Positions 16,958 to 26,743 of a DNA stretch of 64,000 nt are shown in pieces. Position numbers and translations under genes: made by a program. This stretch comes from Deltaproteobacteria bacterium. GTDB taxonomy: Bacteria; Myxococcota; Myxococcia; Myxococcales; SZAS-1. How positions within the stretch are numbered: position 1 is the first letter of the stretch; each line of letters opens with the position of its first letter. The stretch spans positions 22,076 through 86,075 of the forward strand of contig JAFEBB010000034.1 in the NCBI GenBank assembly GCA_018266075.1, given 5' to 3'. The notes under the pieces are model-generated. The model was not told the origin of the DNA. It ran no database searches and was given only the letters and a program-made list of their open reading frames with translations.

Positions 16958-18196
16958 TTAATACATCCAGCCGATGCCGAGATCGATCCAGAGCTGATTC
17001 TGGCCGTCGACCAGCGGGTGATCGAAGTAGCGCACGTCGCCCTTGAACACGATGTTCGGAATGGGCAGCCACGAGAGCCCGCCCTCGAAGACCTGCGTCT
17101 CCGCGGCGTCATCCGGCTGGAGGCCCGCGGCCACGCGGTAGTTGGTGTCCACGCGCTGGTAGCGGCCGTACGCGATCGCGCTCGCCGTCCCGCCGGTGTG
17201 GAGCAGCCGCCAGACGTCATAGCCCGCTTCGGCGTAGAGGCCGTACTGCGTGCTCCCGATGGGCGGATCCGTCGCGAGGTACTGCGTGCCCGTGATGTGC
17301 GAGAACGCGAGCTCCGCGCGCGCCTCGACGCCGTGCCACTGGAGCTGCGCGTCCGCCTCGCCCAGCGAGAGCTTGCCCTGCCCCGCCGGCAGCTCGCCCT
17401 GGTTCGCGCTCGCGAGGTAACCCGAGACGCCGAGCTGCAGCGGGTTCCACGGCACGTACGTCAGCCGCGCCACGCCGCCGCCCGAACGCGCCAGCGCGAG
17501 CTGCGCTTCTTGATGTCCCTCGCGGATGGTCTCGTGGGTGAAGCCCGTCGCCCGGAAGCCGTCGACCACATACGCCTGGTAGCGCAGGTCCTCGCCGAGC
17601 CGGCCCCAGATGCCGAAGCCGGGCTCGCGCCAGGTGCTGGGGATGATGAGCGTGTCGACGAGTGGCCGGTCCACGCCGTTGAACGTGGGCGGCTCGTGCT
17701 CGAGGTTGATGATGCCCACGGGCATCAAGATCAAGCCCGCGCGCACGTTGAAGGCGTCGGCGTGGAGGTAGTCGAGGTAGGCCTGCTCGATCTCCGCTTC
17801 ACCCTGGTCGTCGAAGCTGGTGACCGCGTGCTCCCACTCGATCTCGCTGTAGAAGCGCCAGTGCTCGCCGAAGGTGTGGCCCACGAAGAGCACGATCCGC
17901 CGCAGGTCGACAATCGGCGTCTCGCTGCCCGCGCGGTTGTAGGTGAGCTCGCCGTAGCCGCCGAGCGAGGTCTGCGCGAGGAAGGTGGAGAGCGCGCTCG
18001 GCTCCGACGGGACCGGCGCGGGCTCGGGCGGAAGCGCGGCCATGGACGCCGGCGGGCCCGCGTCGATCTCGAACATCTGGGACGAACCTGCGTCGACCGG
18101 CAGCGGCTCAGGCTGCCCCGCGTCGACCACCGGAAGCTCCTCGGCGCCCGCCACACCCGCGAAGAGAAAGCCCACCAAGACCAGTGCGCGCGTCAT
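16958..18196 (-). CDS. Outer-membrane porin-like beta-barrel protein
   Basis: A 412-aa protein with a signal peptide (MTRALVLVGFLFAGVAGAEE), a low-complexity Asp/Pro/Ala linker to about residue 65, then amphipathic beta strands ending with the aromatic IGIGWMY-like C-terminal strand expected for a BAM substrate. The strands GGYGELTYN, FYSEIEWEH and AYLDYL resemble phosphate-selective-porin-like proteins. The substrate is unknown. A strong Fur-box-like palindrome lies immediately upstream (18213-18239), close enough to overlap the promoter, so iron control is likely. The ATG at 18196 is chosen because it begins the signal peptide. It is divergent from the TetR gene and could also be its target. 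Confidence 0.75.
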   Translation of the reverse strand: MTRALVLVGFLFAGVAGAEELPVVDAGQPEPLPVDAGSSQMFEIDAGPPASMAALPPEPAPVPSEPSALSTFLAQTSLGGYGELTYNRAGSETPIVDLRRIVLFVGHTFGEHWRFYSEIEWEHAVTSFDDQGEAEIEQAYLDYLHADAFNVRAGLILMPVGIINLEHEPPTFNGVDRPLVDTLIIPSTWREPGFGIWGRLGEDLRYQAYVVDGFRATGFTHETIREGHQEAQLALARSGGGVARLTYVPWNPLQLGVSGYLASANQGELPAGQGKLSLGEADAQLQWHGVEARAELAFSHITGTQYLATDPPIGSTQYGLYAEAGYDVWRLLHTGGTASAIAYGRYQRVDTNYRVAAGLQPDDAAETQVFEGGLSWLPIPNIVFKGDVRYFDHPLVDGQNQLWIDLGIGWMY

Positions 18197-18212
18197 GTCC
18201 GAACCCGTGTAT

Positions 18213-18239
18213 TGAAAATGATAATGAGAATCGTTTTCA
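18213..18239. promoter_or_regulatory. Fur-box-like operator
   Basis: A 27-bp element with perfect outer inverted arms TGAAAA/TTTTCA. The inner 19 bp (18220-18238) match the classical Fur consensus GATAATGATAATCATTATC at 16 of 19 positions. It is strikingly AT-rich for this genome. It lies 17 bp upstream of the porin ATG and about 100 bp upstream of the divergent TetR gene. Fe-loaded Fur binding here would block the porin promoter. Confidence 0.75.
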
Positions 18240-18342
18240 AAATGAACGGGCGGATATTCGTCGACCGCATGCCTTCGGTCAAGGCTTCGGCGCATCCGGG
18301 GCGTTGTTTCGAAGCGCGCGCGCCGTTACGGTGGAGACGAGA

Positions 18343-18963
18343 ATGGGTCGTCCTCCCGCCAGAGAGGCGCGCGACACGCGCCAGAACATCCTCGACGCCG
18401 CGCTGGATCTCTTTGCCGAGAAGGGCTTCTTCGGCACGAGCATGCGCGAGCTGGCGAGGGCGGTGGGCGTGCGCGAGAGCGCCATCTACCACCACTTCGC
18501 GAACAAGGAGGCGCTGCTCGAGGCCCTCATGGCCGAGGCGGGCGAGGAGCGCGCGCATCGCACCGAGGTGGCGCTGAGCAAGCTGGGCACGCTGCCGGTG
18601 CGCGACATGCTGATGAACATCGCGCGCGAGATGCTGGACTCCTGGGAGCTCCCGCGCGAGCAGAAGCTCTGGCGGATCATGTGCATCGAGGGCTTCCGGC
18701 TGGCGGAGTGCGGCAAGTTCCAGATGGACGCGAGCTTCAAGAAGGCGCGCGACCTGATGCAGCAGCTCTTCGCGAACCTGGCCGCGGACAAGCGCATCAA
18801 GCCCATCGAGCCTAACATCGCCTCGATGGAGTTCATGGCGCCGATGTTCATGGTGCGCAACGTGGCGGCGTCGCCGAAGAGCTTCAAGCTGCCCGAGGGC
18901 GTGACCCCGCGGCAGATCGTGGAAGCGCACGTGTCGTTCTTCTGCGACGCGCTGGGCGCCTAG
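18343..18963 (+). CDS. TetR/AcrR-family transcriptional regulator
   Basis: A 206-aa protein. The N-terminal TetR DNA-binding domain (residues about 12-58) shows the typical ILDAALDLFAEKGFFGTSM, helix-turn-helix MRELARAVGVRESAIYHHF and NKEALLEAL blocks. The C-terminal helical part should bind a ligand and dimerise; no ligand can be inferred. It is divergent from the porin-like gene over a 146-bp shared control region that contains the Fur-like box, so it may autoregulate and control the porin. The spacing to htpX downstream (89 bp) suggests a separate unit. Confidence 0.9.
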   Translation: MGRPPAREARDTRQNILDAALDLFAEKGFFGTSMRELARAVGVRESAIYHHFANKEALLEALMAEAGEERAHRTEVALSKLGTLPVRDMLMNIAREMLDSWELPREQKLWRIMCIEGFRLAECGKFQMDASFKKARDLMQQLFANLAADKRIKPIEPNIASMEFMAPMFMVRNVAASPKSFKLPEGVTPRQIVEAHVSFFCDALGA

Positions 18964-19052
18964 CCCCACAAACCCTTCATCTGCGCGGTCCGGCTGCCAT
19001 TTGACGGCCCCGTGCGCGTGGCTACGTTGCCCTGGATGCGACGGAGCTCACC

Positions 19053-19931
19053 ATGACAGCGCTCGCTCACTCGTCCGGACACCGAGCTGCCAACTACGCC
19101 AAGACGGCGATGCTCATGGCCGCGCTCACCGCGCTGGCACTGGTCGTGGGCGCCAAGCTCGGCGGGTCGTCGGGGCTGATCCTCGCGGCGCTCTTCATTG
19201 GCGGGACGAACCTGGTCTCGTACTGGTTCAGCGACCGCATCGCCCTGGCGCTCAACCGGGCGCAGCCGGTGCCGCCGGGCGAGCTGCCGGAGGTGGAGCG
19301 GATCGTGACCGAGCTCGCGACGCGCGCGCAGATCCCGGTGCCGAAGCTCTACGTGATCCCCACCGGCTCGCCGAACGCGTTCGCCACCGGGCGCAATCCC
19401 GAGCACGCGGCGGTGGCGGTGACCGCGGGCATCCTCGATCTCCTCGACGCGCGCGAGCTGCGCGGCGTCCTGGCCCACGAGCTCTCGCACGTGGTGAACC
19501 GCGACACGCTCATCTCCACCGTGGCGGGAACGATGGCGGGCCTCATCTCCTTCCTGGCGCGGAGCATCTTCTGGTTGGGCGGGGCGATGCTCGGCGGCGG
19601 CGGCGATCGGCGGCGCGGCGGCGGCCTGGCGGAGCTGGGCGTGATCCTGGTGGCGCCGCTCGTCGCGTTGCTCTTGCAGCTGGCGGTGTCGCGGTCGCGG
19701 GAGTTTGGCGCGGATGCTTCGGGCGCGGAGCTCTGCGACGATCCGCAGGCGTTGGCGAGCGCGCTGGCGAAGCTGGAGAACGGCGTGCGGCGAATTCCCG
19801 ACGCCACGGCGCCGGCGACCTCGCACCTGTTCATCGTGAATCCGCTCTCGGGCACGAGCCTGCGGTCGCTGTTCTCGACGCACCCGCCGACCCAAGAGCG
19901 GATCCGTAGACTCCTGGGCCAGGGCGCGTGA
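19053..19931 (+). CDS. htpX: HtpX-like M48 membrane zinc metalloprotease
   Basis: A 292-aa protein with two N-terminal membrane helices (about 18-33 and 38-56), the zinc motif HELSH at residues 142-146 (His142, Glu143, His146), two more hydrophobic segments (about 155-175 and 190-210), and the third-ligand region SREFGADASGAEL. HtpX cleaves damaged inner-membrane proteins on the cytoplasmic side under envelope stress. Length and motif order are typical. It is a single gene followed by a 258-bp gap with strong inverted repeats. Confidence 0.92.
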   Translation: MTALAHSSGHRAANYAKTAMLMAALTALALVVGAKLGGSSGLILAALFIGGTNLVSYWFSDRIALALNRAQPVPPGELPEVERIVTELATRAQIPVPKLYVIPTGSPNAFATGRNPEHAAVAVTAGILDLLDARELRGVLAHELSHVVNRDTLISTVAGTMAGLISFLARSIFWLGGAMLGGGGDRRRGGGLAELGVILVAPLVALLLQLAVSRSREFGADASGAELCDDPQALASALAKLENGVRRIPDATAPATSHLFIVNPLSGTSLRSLFSTHPPTQERIRRLLGQGA

Positions 19932-19982
19932 GTCGAGGCTCGGGGCGAAGTTTCCCCGCTTCACTCGCACGCGCGCTTGCTT

Positions 19983-20040
19983 GGGGAACGGTGCCGGTGA
20001 TCGGCGTGCGGTGATCGGGCCGATCACCGTTACCGTCCCC
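19983..20040. repeat. Nested inverted repeats in the htpX / PEGA-gene gap
   Basis: The 258-bp gap 19932-20189 contains CGGTGATCGG twice in direct orientation (19995-20004 and 20009-20018), followed after one base by its perfect inverse CCGATCACCG (20020-20029). The outer flanks (GGGGAACGGT from 19983; ACCGTCCCC ending at 20040) also pair imperfectly, giving a long imperfect hairpin with an alternative inner one. No T-tract follows, so it looks more like a protein-binding or structural element than a simple terminator. The rest of the gap shows no gene. Confidence 0.55.
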
Positions 20041-20189
20041 AGGTACAGCGTCACGGAGCGTTTCCGGGGAAGCCTGACACCCCAGCCCCGCGCATCCCGC
20101 CCCCCACGATCGCCGAGGCATCCGCCAAGTGGAGGATGGCACCGCTCCGGCCGTTCCATCGCGATGGCGCTCGGGCTACGCTGCCCGGC

Positions 20190-21809
20190 ATGCGGAACCT
20201 CCGCGCATGGTGGGTGGCCATCGGCCTGCTGCTGATCGCAGCGCCGCCTCGCCACGCCCACGCCGACGACACCACGCCCGGCCTCGGCCTCGACCTCTCC
20301 GCGCCCAGCGACGACGCGCCCAAGCCCAAGAAGAAGCGCAAGAAGAAGGAGCAGCCGCCGCCCACGCCGGCCGACGCTCCGGCCGATGCCGCGCCCGCAG
20401 ACGCTGCACCCGCGGATGCCGCCGCGCCCGCCGACGCTGCGCAGCCCGATGCCGCCACGCCCGACGCCGCGCCGCCCGCCGACGCCAAGCCTGCGGAGCA
20501 GCCCAAGCCCGCGGATGCCAAGCCCGCGGAGCCGCCTAAGCCCGCCGAGGCCAAGCCCGCCGAGGCCAACAATCCCGGTGACGTGAAGCTCGTCCCCGAC
20601 GCGCCCAAGAAGCTCATGCTCAAGGGCGCCACGCCGGTGGTGGCCATTGCGTTCGAAGGAACCGATCCCGGCACCCGCGACCAGGTGAACCGGGTGGAAG
20701 CGGAGCTCGCCGCCGCCCTCGCCCGCGACGGCCGCCTCACCCCGGCCAAGACTGCCGCCGCGCCTGCAGATGCCGCGCCCACGGCGAACCCCGAGATCGC
20801 CCAGCACCTCAAGGCCGCGCAGGACGCCTACGCCTCGCTGGATCTCGACGGCGCCATCAAGGAGTACGCCGAGGCCATCAAGCTCGCCTTCACCGCGCCG
20901 GAGACGGCGGATCCGGATCAGGTGGCCAACACCTTCGTGTCCATGGGCGCCGCCTACCAGCTCAACGGCGACCAGGCCCACGCCACGTTCGCCTACGGCC
21001 TCGCCCTCGGCCTGCGGCCCAAGCTCCAGCCCGACGCCAACGCGTTCGGCCCCGACATCCGCAAGGCCGTCGAGGCCCAGCGCGCCGCACTCGACGCCGC
21101 CGTTCAGCAGAACCCGCCGGTGCTCGACATCGACGTCGAAGGTCCCGCGAGCGCGGAGATCACCGTCGACGGCCTGGCGGCGGGCAATGCCCCGGTGCGC
21201 GGCTTCAAGGTCTGGCCCGGCCGGCACATCGTGGTCGCGAAGGCGCCGGGCTTCACCACCAAGGCGGCGGTGGGCGTGGCGGCACAGGGCGAGGCCGGCG
21301 GCGACGTGAAGATCGCCCTCGAGGAGCTGCCCGAGCACCGCCTCCTCGCCGGCGCCCGCGAGCGCGCCCTCTCCGAGCGCGGCCTTCCGCAGCCTGGCCC
21401 GGGCGTGGTGGAGCTGGCCCAGAAGAGCAACGCCACCGCGGTCGTGGTGGGCGCGCTGTCCTCGAGCGCCGAGGGCACGCGGCTGGAGCTCACCTTCTTC
21501 GATCCCCAGACCGGCCGCCGGATCGCCGGCATCTCCCGCGAGGCCGTGGTGGAGAGCGCCCGCTTCCCGGAGTTCATGGACTCGTTGGCGCTGGAGCTGG
21601 GCAACGACTGGGTCGAGCCGCCCGAGGACGCCTTCGCCGAGAGCGGCCCCGGCGGCAGGCCCGTCTACAAACGGTGGTACTTCTGGGCCGGCGTGGGCGC
21701 GGCCGTGGTCGCCGGCGCCAGCGTGGCCTACGTGGCCACCCAACCTTCCTCGGGACACATGCCGCTGGGCGCATCCACCGCCCTGGGGCTCCCACTCACT
21801 TCGCGGTGA
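20190..21809 (+). CDS. PEGA-domain, TPR-like secreted/membrane protein
   Basis: A 539-aa protein starting MRNLRAWWVAIGLLLIA with a signal sequence. Then come a Lys-rich patch (KPKKKRKKKE), a long Ala/Pro/Asp/Lys linker of degenerate PADAA and KPAE repeats (about 55-130), a TPR-like helical region (about 205-295), a PEGA domain (about 310-365; carbohydrate-like beta fold with ITVDGLAAG and WPGRHIVVAKAPGF), a further alpha/beta region and a membrane helix near the C-terminus (about 492-515). Such architectures are frequent in myxobacteria; function is unknown. The C-terminal helix suggests it stays in the inner membrane. Met at 20136 is possible but adds 18 residues before the signal sequence. 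It is followed by a second PEGA gene after 23 bp. Confidence 0.7.
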   Translation: MRNLRAWWVAIGLLLIAAPPRHAHADDTTPGLGLDLSAPSDDAPKPKKKRKKKEQPPPTPADAPADAAPADAAPADAAAPADAAQPDAATPDAAPPADAKPAEQPKPADAKPAEPPKPAEAKPAEANNPGDVKLVPDAPKKLMLKGATPVVAIAFEGTDPGTRDQVNRVEAELAAALARDGRLTPAKTAAAPADAAPTANPEIAQHLKAAQDAYASLDLDGAIKEYAEAIKLAFTAPETADPDQVANTFVSMGAAYQLNGDQAHATFAYGLALGLRPKLQPDANAFGPDIRKAVEAQRAALDAAVQQNPPVLDIDVEGPASAEITVDGLAAGNAPVRGFKVWPGRHIVVAKAPGFTTKAAVGVAAQGEAGGDVKIALEELPEHRLLAGARERALSERGLPQPGPGVVELAQKSNATAVVVGALSSSAEGTRLELTFFDPQTGRRIAGISREAVVESARFPEFMDSLALELGNDWVEPPEDAFAESGPGGRPVYKRWYFWAGVGAAVVAGASVAYVATQPSSGHMPLGASTALGLPLTSR

Positions 21810-21821
21810 ACGTTCACCGCG
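21802..21821. repeat. Perfect 20-bp palindrome between two PEGA genes
   Basis: The sequence CGCGGTGAACGTTCACCGCG is its own reverse complement over 20 bp. It spans the stop codon of the upstream PEGA gene (TGA at 21807-21809) and ends 11 bp before the next ATG. It could be a dimeric-regulator operator or an mRNA hairpin that hides the ribosome-binding region of the second gene. Confidence 0.6.
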
Positions 21822-21832
21822 CGAGGTCTTGC

Positions 21833-23095
21833 ATGAGCCGCATCACTCAAACCCTCCGCTACGGCCTGCCCGCGTTGCTCTGGGCCTTGCCGCAGGCCGG
21901 TCTGGCCAAGGGCTCGAGCGAGAGCAAGAGCCCGCCGGCGGCGAGCCGCACGGTGATGGTCTTCGTGGGCGCCGACGACAAGGGCGCGGAGTCGAGCGCG
22001 CTGCGCCTCGGGGCCATGGTCGAGGACGCCCTGGGCCGCTTCGACAAGTACAACTTCACGCCGCTCCGGGACGCCGCCGGCGAGCGCGTCCCCGCCGACG
22101 CCCGCGCCGCCCTGCACACCGCCGAGGACGACCTCTCCGCGGGCAAGAAGAACTTCATCGACGGCAAGCTCGAAGACGCCGAGGCGAGCCTCAAGAGCGC
22201 CATCAAGGGCTTCGAAGCCGGCGCCGCGGGCCTGGAGAAGCCCGACGAGTACTGCGACGCCTGGGCCTACCTGGGCGCGGTGTACCAGCTCAAGCACAAG
22301 GACGACGACGCCAAGGACAACCTCGCCCAGGCCCTCGCGGTGGAGCCCGGCTACAAGCTCGACGCCAAGCTCGGCGCCAGCCCCGTGGCCGACCTGATGC
22401 GCCAGGTGAGGCGCGAGTCCGGCGAAGGCCACAAGGGCTCCATCTCCCTGTTCTCCACGCCCGCCGGCGGCCGGGCCTACCTCGACGGCGAGCTCAAGGG
22501 CTTCGCGCCGCTCTCCGTCGACCGCATTCCCGTGGGCCGGCACCTGGTGCGCTTCGAGCGGCCCGGCTACATGAACGTGGGCCAGGTGGTGGAGATCGCC
22601 TCCACCGACGAGTCCGCGGTCAAGGCCCACTTCCAGGCCACCAAGGACTTCTCCGACGTGGAGGACCAGGTGGGCCAGGCGCTGAAGGAGGTGGACTCGT
22701 CCTCCTGCGGCCCGTCGACGTTCCGCCTCCTCAAGCACTACACCCTCGACCGCGCCATCTTCGCCAACGTGCGCACCACCGGCGACAACCTGGTGCTCGA
22801 CCTGGCCCTGGTGGACGCCGCTGCCAAGAAGCGCGTGGCCCACCGCCGCAACTCCTTCGAGGGCGAGGATCCCCAGAACCTCACCCGCGAGGTGAACAAG
22901 CTGGTGGCCGGCCTCATCGCCGACGCGGAGGATCGCCCCAAGGACCCCAAGGCCTCCGCCTCCAAGGACCCGCTCGACAAGGTCGACGGCATGGAGGACT
23001 GGGACGAGGACAAGGGCAACAGCCGCGGCAGCGGCGGCGACGACGACGACTCCCCGAAGAAGAAGAAGAAGAAGTCCTCCAACGACGACGAGTGA
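21833..23095 (+). CDS. PEGA-domain secreted protein with charged C-terminal tail
   Basis: A 420-aa protein with a signal peptide (MSRITQTLRYGLPALLWALPQAGLA), an alpha/beta N-terminal region (to about 80), a TPR-like helical part (about 85-190), a PEGA domain (about 200-260; FSTPAGGRAYLDGEL, IPVGRHLVRFERPGY) and an alpha/beta C-terminal region resembling that of the preceding gene. The last 50 residues are a charged tail of Asp and Lys runs. Together with the gene before it, it looks like a diverged duplicate pair sharing the TPR-PEGA plan. The role is unknown, probably periplasmic. Confidence 0.7.
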   Translation: MSRITQTLRYGLPALLWALPQAGLAKGSSESKSPPAASRTVMVFVGADDKGAESSALRLGAMVEDALGRFDKYNFTPLRDAAGERVPADARAALHTAEDDLSAGKKNFIDGKLEDAEASLKSAIKGFEAGAAGLEKPDEYCDAWAYLGAVYQLKHKDDDAKDNLAQALAVEPGYKLDAKLGASPVADLMRQVRRESGEGHKGSISLFSTPAGGRAYLDGELKGFAPLSVDRIPVGRHLVRFERPGYMNVGQVVEIASTDESAVKAHFQATKDFSDVEDQVGQALKEVDSSSCGPSTFRLLKHYTLDRAIFANVRTTGDNLVLDLALVDAAAKKRVAHRRNSFEGEDPQNLTREVNKLVAGLIADAEDRPKDPKASASKDPLDKVDGMEDWDEDKGNSRGSGGDDDDSPKKKKKKSSNDDE

Positions 23096-23141
23096 GCTGG
23101 ATGCGGCCCAAGCCCTCCGTCGACTTCGGGCCCTCCCTCGC

Positions 23142-23157
23142 TTGATTGACCAATCAA
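23142..23157. promoter_or_regulatory. Operator-like inverted repeat TTGATTG-N2-CAATCAA
   Basis: A perfect 7-2-7 inverted repeat about 70 bp upstream of the acyl-CoA dehydrogenase start. The AT-rich arms stand out from the GC-rich background. Symmetry and spacing resemble TetR- or MerR-type operators used for fatty-acid degradation genes; the cognate protein is unknown. Confidence 0.5.
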
Positions 23158-23168
23158 TCGCTTGAAAC

Positions 23169-23194
23169 TGACACCTTGCGTCATTAAGGTGTCA
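23169..23194. promoter_or_regulatory. Operator-like inverted repeat TGACACCTT-N8-AAGGTGTCA
   Basis: A perfect 9-8-9 inverted repeat located 32 bp upstream of the acyl-CoA dehydrogenase ATG at 23227 and 11 bp downstream of the preceding repeat. It may be a second operator or an RNA hairpin in the leader. No T-run follows, so it is not an obvious terminator. Confidence 0.5.
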
Positions 23195-23226
23195 TGCCCC
23201 TTCCAGCGGGGCTCCAGGAGCACGCC

Positions 23227-25068
<1,842 letters not shown>

Positions 25069-25117
25069 CGCGCGAATTGCCGACAGGCTGGACCTCTTGG
25101 TAGAGCTGCGGTCCAAG

Positions 25118-25674
25118 ATGGATCGCACGAGCCAACTCCGATTCGCGGCCGCCCTGGTTGCGTCTGCGGTCCTTGCCCTCGCGGGATGCGAGACGCGCGC
25201 GCCCACCTGCTCCACCGACGCCGACTGCCCGGCCAACGCAACCTGCCAGCACGCAGGAGGCGAGGGGTTGTGCATTGCCCGGCCGAGCACGGGTAGCCAG
25301 GCAGCCAGCGCCACCGGTTCAGGCTCGGGCGCCTCGGCCACGGGCGTCTCGGCCGGGTCGTCGAGCGGCACCGGCGGCACCACCGTGAGCGAGTCGGGAG
25401 CACCACCGCCGGCTCCACGGGCGGGTCGGCGTCGACCTCAGCGACCGCGGGGACGTCGTCCGGCTCGACCGGGGTGACCTCCAGCACCGGCACGACCGGC
25501 GCGGCCTCCACCACCGGCACGACCGGCGCGGCCTCCGCGCGTGACGCGCTCACGCCGGGCGCCCAGCAGATGTCGAGCGCCAGCTTCCGACTGCGCAACT
25601 CGATCCACGCCTCCGGACCGACCATGACTTCGCCGGGCTTCGTCTTGAGGCCGATTTCCCCCGTCGTGAAGTGA
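25118..25674 (+). pseudogene. Frameshifted Ser/Thr/Gly-rich lipoprotein
   Basis: The start encodes MDRTSQLRFAA and a lipoprotein signal ending LALAGC, followed by a Cys-rich segment (CSTDADCPANATCQH) and a Ser/Thr/Gly/Ala-rich low-complexity stretch. Near 25385-25400 the low-complexity pattern jumps from this frame (which stops at 25477) to the next frame (TTAGSTGGSAS onward), which runs to the stop at 25674. The rejoined product would be about 185 aa and its C-terminus aligns with the intact paralogue at 28684-29070. One missing base explains the break; it may be a true mutation, phase variation or a sequencing error. The gene is followed after 7 bp by a collagen-like protein gene, the same arrangement as for the paralogue. 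Confidence 0.7.
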
Positions 25675-25681
25675 GAGAGCC

Positions 25682-26743
25682 ATGAAGAGGACTCCCGCTG
25701 CCGCCGCCGTGCTTCTCGTGCTTGGGCTCGCTTCGCTCAGCTATGCCGCCGGAAGCCCTCCGCAGTTGACGGAAGAGGGCTTCCTCACCGACGCCGCGGG
25801 CAACCCGGTCTCGGCCAACCTGAACATGCAGTTCGCGATCTACGCCAGCGCCTCCGGCGGGACGCCGCTCTGGTCAGAATCGCAGACGGTGATGGTGACG
25901 GCCGGGTACTTCAGCACGCTGCTCGGCCAGAGCTCGCCCGTGCCCACCAGCGCATTCGACGGCCCGGTGAGGTACCTGGGGGTCACCGCAGACACGGACC
26001 CCGAGATGACCCCGCGGCAGCCGATCGCGAGCGTGCCCTACGCGCTGGTGGCCAGCGACGTCATCGGGGACATTCATCCCACGAGCATCTCGGTGAACGG
26101 ACAGACCGTGGTGGACGCGAACGGAAACTGGACGGGGAGCGTGGCTGGGCTGCAGGGGCCGACCGGACCGGTAGGGCCGACCGGACCGGTAGGGCCGACC
26201 GGACCGCAGGGTGGCACCGGCCCGCAGGGTGCGACGGGGCCGCAGGGCGCAGTTGGACCAACCGGGCCCGCGGGGGCCACGGGGCCCGCTGGGGCGATGT
26301 ACGTTTGGAGCGCGACCTCCACGGCTTCGCTCAAGCTTCCTCAAGCCGACGGGCACATCGCTACCTTCACGTTCACTTCACCGTCGGCTGGATTCGCGTT
26401 GGTCACCGGCCAGTTCGAAGTCGTGATCCGAAACAACTTCGATCAAACCAGCAAGCCGGACTGCTACCTGAGCACCCTGATCGCAGCCGCGCCGACCACG
26501 TCGATTCAACCGGGCCCCGGCTACGCGACGACTTTCATCAACGGGAACCTGCCCACTCAATACAACACTCAAGGCTATCTGAGCCTCTGGTCCACGGCCT
26601 CGAGGGTGTTGCCGGTCTCGTCAGGTTCGAACACCGTCTATCTCAATGGCTCCACGAACTGCCCCACGGGCTTCTGGAGCAACATCACCCTCACGGCCGA
26701 GCTCATCGACAACAATCCGTCTGCGACAATCAGCGTCCCGTGA
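25682..26743 (+). CDS. Secreted collagen-like (Gly-X-Y) protein, copy 1
   Basis: A 353-aa protein with a signal peptide (first 22 residues), an N-terminal beta-rich domain (about 25-152; [40 protein letters not shown]), a collagen-like stretch of about 16 Gly-X-Y triplets (residues 156-204, mostly GPT/GPV/GPQ) and a C-terminal beta domain (about 206-353). The collagen part should trimerise and hold the C-terminal heads apart, as in bacterial collagen-like surface proteins. It aligns end to end with the gene at 29070-30113. It probably shares a transcript with the frameshifted lipoprotein before it. Its last 14 bp overlap the convergent GT-C gene. Confidence 0.8.
   Translation: MKRTPAAAAVLLVLGLASLSYAAGSPPQLTEEGFLTDAAGNPVSANLNMQFAIYASASGGTPLWSESQTVMVTAGYFSTLLGQSSPVPTSAFDGPVRYLGVTADTDPEMTPRQPIASVPYALVASDVIGDIHPTSISVNGQTVVDANGNWTGSVAGLQGPTGPVGPTGPVGPTGPQGGTGPQGATGPQGAVGPTGPAGATGPAGAMYVWSATSTASLKLPQADGHIATFTFTSPSAGFALVTGQFEVVIRNNFDQTSKPDCYLSTLIAAAPTTSIQPGPGYATTFINGNLPTQYNTQGYLSLWSTASRVLPVSSGSNTVYLNGSTNCPTGFWSNITLTAELIDNNPSATISVP
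26156..26206 (+). repeat. 18-bp tandem repeat inside collagen-like gene
   Basis: The 18-bp unit GGGCCGACCGGACCGGTA occurs at 26156-26173 and 26174-26191, and a third partial unit runs to 26206. Each unit encodes two Gly-X-Y triplets. Near-identical copies suggest recent slippage expansion, so the collagen length probably varies between strains. Confidence 0.85.

Noticed and set aside
16229..18577. 782-codon plus-strand open frame running from M16 protease through the porin
   Set aside because: Spans the stop of one gene and the antisense of another; the porin has a signal peptide and barrel C-terminus on the minus strand.
18960..21758. 932-codon minus-strand open frame rich in Gly, Ala and Arg
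   Set aside because: Runs across htpX, an intergenic gap and a PEGA gene; Gly-rich runs come from the reverse complement of the Ala/Pro linker.
26156..26206. Short tandem repeats considered as CRISPR or mobile-element repeats
   Set aside because: No spacers; units are multiples of 9 bp and encode Gly-X-Y, so they are coding collagen repeats.
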